Source: Hirudo medicinalis (taxonomy: Eukaryota; Annelida; Clitellata; Hirudinida; Hirudinidae). From it: a DNA stretch of 10,881 nt. Shown here piece by piece: positions 9,872 through 10,881 of this stretch (positions are counted from its first letter, which is position 1; each line of letters opens with the position of its first letter). Where the stretch lies: the NCBI GenBank assembly GCA_011800805.1, contig MPNW01000345.1, forward strand, positions 72,826-83,706. The letters are read 5' to 3'. A program made the position numbers and the translations under genes. A model generated the notes under the pieces. That model was not told where the DNA came from. It did no database searches and was given only the letters and a program-made list of their open reading frames with translations.

Positions 9872-10005
9872 GGGGTGCATTGGTGCATGGGGTGAGGTTA
9901 GGTAGGGTACATGGGGCATGGGCAAACCGTTTAACGAATGCAGTGCTCAGCGTGGGGGATAGAAGGGTGGGTGGGCGAGGGTATATTAAAATTTTGACGG
10001 GGGGG
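9872..10005 (+). other. cluster of eleven G-runs
   Basis: Runs of three to seven G occur at 9872, 9889, 9905, 9913, 9920, 9954, 9965, 9969, 9973, 9979 and 9999, all on the + strand, in an otherwise AT-rich window. The segment 9889-9922 is close to a second quadruplex motif, with one 12-base loop. If the gene here runs on the + strand, these G-runs would also lie in its transcript. Confidence 0.8.
9965..9981 (+). other. canonical G-quadruplex motif
   Basis: GGGTGGGTGGGCGAGGG has four three-base G-tracts with loops of 1, 1 and 3 bases, the short-loop class that typically forms stable parallel quadruplexes. A further GGGGG lies 6 bases upstream (9954-9958) and could replace a tract. Folding is predicted from the motif only. 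Confidence 0.75.
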
Positions 10006-10090
10006 CCTGATTCCGAGGTTCACTGAAGTGATGAAGCCGTTATAAGATCACGATTTGAAGGGCCTCGTAAATGTTCCTATAAATTACAAT

Positions 10091-10103
10091 GGGGGATTTC
10101 CCC
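10091..10103. promoter_or_regulatory. kappaB-like (Rel/Dorsal/Dif) site
   Basis: GGGGGATTTCCCC contains GGGGATTTCC, an exact match to the GGGRNNYYCC kappaB consensus, with extra G and C flanks extending the dyad. In insects, Rel proteins such as Dorsal, Dif and Relish use sites of this form. About one consensus-level match is expected per window by chance, but this extended form is rarer. Function is inferred. Confidence 0.4.
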
Positions 10104-10121
10104 TTCACGCTTCACTGGTCT

Positions 10122-10130
10122 AGCCAATCA
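10122..10130 (+). promoter_or_regulatory. CCAAT box (NF-Y type)
   Basis: AGCCAATCA matches the NF-Y consensus RRCCAATSR at every position. It lies 18 bp downstream of the kappaB-like site. Such boxes usually lie 60-100 bp upstream of a start site, but none is apparent in that range on either strand. Confidence 0.35.
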
Positions 10131-10230
10131 TAATAACCGGGTGTGTTCTGTATGCTAACGATGGCATTTCATAATAATAAAAGTATTAAGATTGAATAAT
10201 TTTTAATATTTAAGTCTGACTACTTATTTT

Positions 10231-10342
10231 GTTAACTGTTCGTTAGTGGCATTAACCAATATTTATTGTTAACTTACTGGTTATAAGTTTCGGTACTTGT
10301 GTGTTAACATGTTAATGTTAATGTTAACGTTAACATGTTAAC
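10231..10342. repeat. GTTAAC hexamer cluster with 40-bp near-palindrome
   Basis: The palindromic hexamer GTTAAC occurs at 10231, 10268, 10303, 10323, 10329 and 10337, with GTTAAT variants at 10311 and 10317; another GTTAAC lies at 10577. The segment 10303-10342 is six hexamers and two AT spacers. Compared with its own reverse complement it differs at only 4 of 40 positions (two mismatched pairs, including the centre). It could extrude as a cruciform or fold as a hairpin in RNA. GTTAAC-type words resemble halves of POU/HNF1-class homeodomain sites, but no specific factor can be named. Confidence 0.85.
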
Positions 10343-10412
10343 AATATGACATCGAAGTGGTTATTACGCTGACACTGTTTCATAAATTTCCAAAAGTATT
10401 CTGAGTAATCAG

Positions 10413-10513
10413 CATCGTCGTCATCACCACCACCACCATCATCATCATCAACATCATCATCATCAACATCATCATCATCATCATCGTCATCGTCATCGTC
10501 GTCGTCATCGTCA
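10413..10513 (+). repeat. CAT/CAC/CGT trinucleotide tract
   Basis: About 100 bp of uninterrupted triplets: CAT-CGT-CGT, then CAC repeats, then two perfect 15-bp units (four CAT plus CAA, at 10437-10451 and 10452-10466), then CAT repeats giving way to CGT. It opens a His/Arg-rich frame on + and an Asp-rich frame on -, because the repeat lacks stops in both. Confidence 0.9.
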
Positions 10514-10673
10514 AGACGTCTCCAGGGAAAGGGAAGGTGGTTGATTTATAAAAGAGTTACAAGCCAATTACAAGTTGTTAACAAATAAATAAATGGCTCG
10601 TTGTTAAATCGCTAAATATTCTTGCGGACTGAAGCATCAGTTTTTTTGTGATAAGAAATTGTGACGCTGTGGT
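10514..10673. other. spacer between two repeats
   Basis: This is AT-rich sequence with no gene. It carries an isolated GTTAAC (10577-10582). Its final part, GTGATAAG and TTGTGACG near 10648-10665, looks like diverged copies of the octamer array that follows. Confidence 0.5.
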
Positions 10674-10761
10674 GTTGTGATGTTGTGATGTTGTTATGTT
10701 GTGATGTTGTGATGTTGTTATGTTGTGATGTTGTTATGTTGTGATGTTGTGATGTTGTTTA
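10674..10761 (+). repeat. 8-bp minisatellite, eleven units, abutting a splice acceptor
   Basis: Head-to-tail octamers of two types, A = GTTGTGAT and B = GTTGTTAT, run in the order A A B A A B A B A A, with a last unit GTTGTTTA. This reads as a 24-bp AAB super-unit repeated, with one A lost from the third. The array stops 9 bp before the AG of the candidate acceptor, so it fills the region where the branch point and pyrimidine tract of that intron must lie. In RNA it would be a UGU-rich repeat. Confidence 0.95.
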
Positions 10762-10770
10762 CGTTTTCAG

Positions 10771-10864
10771 ACAATATCAAGAGTAACACTGACATTTCCA
10801 GCGAGGAATTCATAGACATTTGTGAATTGCCTTTGGGTGAATGTATTGGCCGATCAGAAGCCAG
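10771..10864 (+). CDS. candidate internal coding exon, protein unidentified
   Basis: A 94-nt segment is bounded by an acceptor (TTTACGTTTTCAG ending at 10770) and a donor (CCAG, then GTAATA from 10865). Of the three frames, two hit stops (TAA at 10783, TAG at 10813) and one is open throughout. It reads 30 full codons, beginning NIKSNTDISSEEF and ending LGECIGRSEA, with two bases of a codon left over at each end. The preceding intron would therefore be phase 1 and the following one phase 2. The peptide is acidic and Ser/Glu-rich with two cysteines; I see no domain and do not recognise it. Because 94 is not a multiple of three, skipping the exon would shift the frame. Against it: an open frame of 30 codons occurs fairly often by chance, so the call rests on the combined splice signals. 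Confidence 0.45.
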
Positions 10865-10881
10865 GTAATAAATAAGAAATA

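Larger units (their letters stand above)
9740..10200. other. non-coding, G-skewed interval
   Basis: No open reading frame of note is present. The interval is distinguished by a dense + strand run of G-tracts (9872-10005) and by a kappaB-like site and CCAAT box listed separately. A TATAAAT word lies at 10078-10084, but nothing else marks a start site at the right distance. Confidence 0.5.

Noticed and set aside
9896..9907. Telomere-like TTAGG word
   Set aside because: There is only one TTAGG, with no tandem array, so it is not an interstitial telomeric repeat.
10330..10545. Minus-strand open stretch of 71 codons, Asp-rich then ordinary-looking residues, ending at a TAA at 10330-10332
   Set aside because: It has no ATG before the acidic run, and the tract is a CAT/CAC/CGT repeat that is also open on the + strand as a His-rich frame. 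The openness comes from the repeat. The only upstream acceptor-like word (CCCTGGAG) is poor.
1..10881. Transposon ends, tRNA or rRNA genes, CRISPR arrays, bacterial-type operons
   Set aside because: I looked for paired terminal inverted repeats with target duplications, tRNA B-box-like GGTTCGA words, and regularly spaced direct repeats with unique spacers. I saw none by eye. A search with RepeatMasker, tRNAscan-SE and a species repeat library would be decisive.

Overview
The window looks like eukaryotic nuclear DNA, most likely from an arthropod and plausibly an insect. It is AT-rich, dense in micro- and minisatellites, keeps a fair number of CpG dinucleotides, and lacks the tightly packed ORFs and operon signals of a bacterium or phage. 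Every long ATG-to-stop frame I examined is composition-driven or unlike any protein family I recognise. I could not fix the taxon further. Hymenoptera-like composition is only an impression.

Almost the whole window reads as intron or intergenic sequence. Positions 1-3385 are mixed-composition DNA with short simple repeats (TGT near 850, a C/T tract near 1030, GACA/GAAA near 1465) and a 16-bp perfect palindrome at 685-700. Positions 3386-3640 form a GC- and CpG-richer patch with an unassigned open frame. Positions 3640-6500 hold a few regulatory-looking words (TCACGTGA at 4697, a paired nuclear-receptor half-site at 5098-5125) and a degenerate ATCC/ATTC stretch. Positions 6500-9600 become increasingly AT-rich, with clean 11-bp and 18-bp minisatellites, a large imperfect GAT tract and one perfect CRE palindrome (8461-8468).

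The last 1.3 kb has the most structure. In order it holds an AAT microsatellite with one unresolved base (N at 9659); a + strand G-run cluster with a canonical G-quadruplex motif (9965-9981); a kappaB-like site and a CCAAT box 20 bp apart (10091-10130); a run of GTTAAC/GTTAAT hexamers forming a near-perfect 40-bp palindrome (10303-10342); a CAT/CAC/CGT trinucleotide tract; and an 11-unit octamer minisatellite (10674-10761). The octamer array ends 9 bp before the best candidate exon (10771-10864, + strand), which has an acceptor, one open frame and a donor. If that exon is real, the window is mostly a long upstream intron or 5' region of one + strand gene, and the octamer array forms its branch-point and polypyrimidine region.

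I found no transposon, tRNA, rRNA, CRISPR array or recognisable multi-gene system, and no clear evidence of a novel system.
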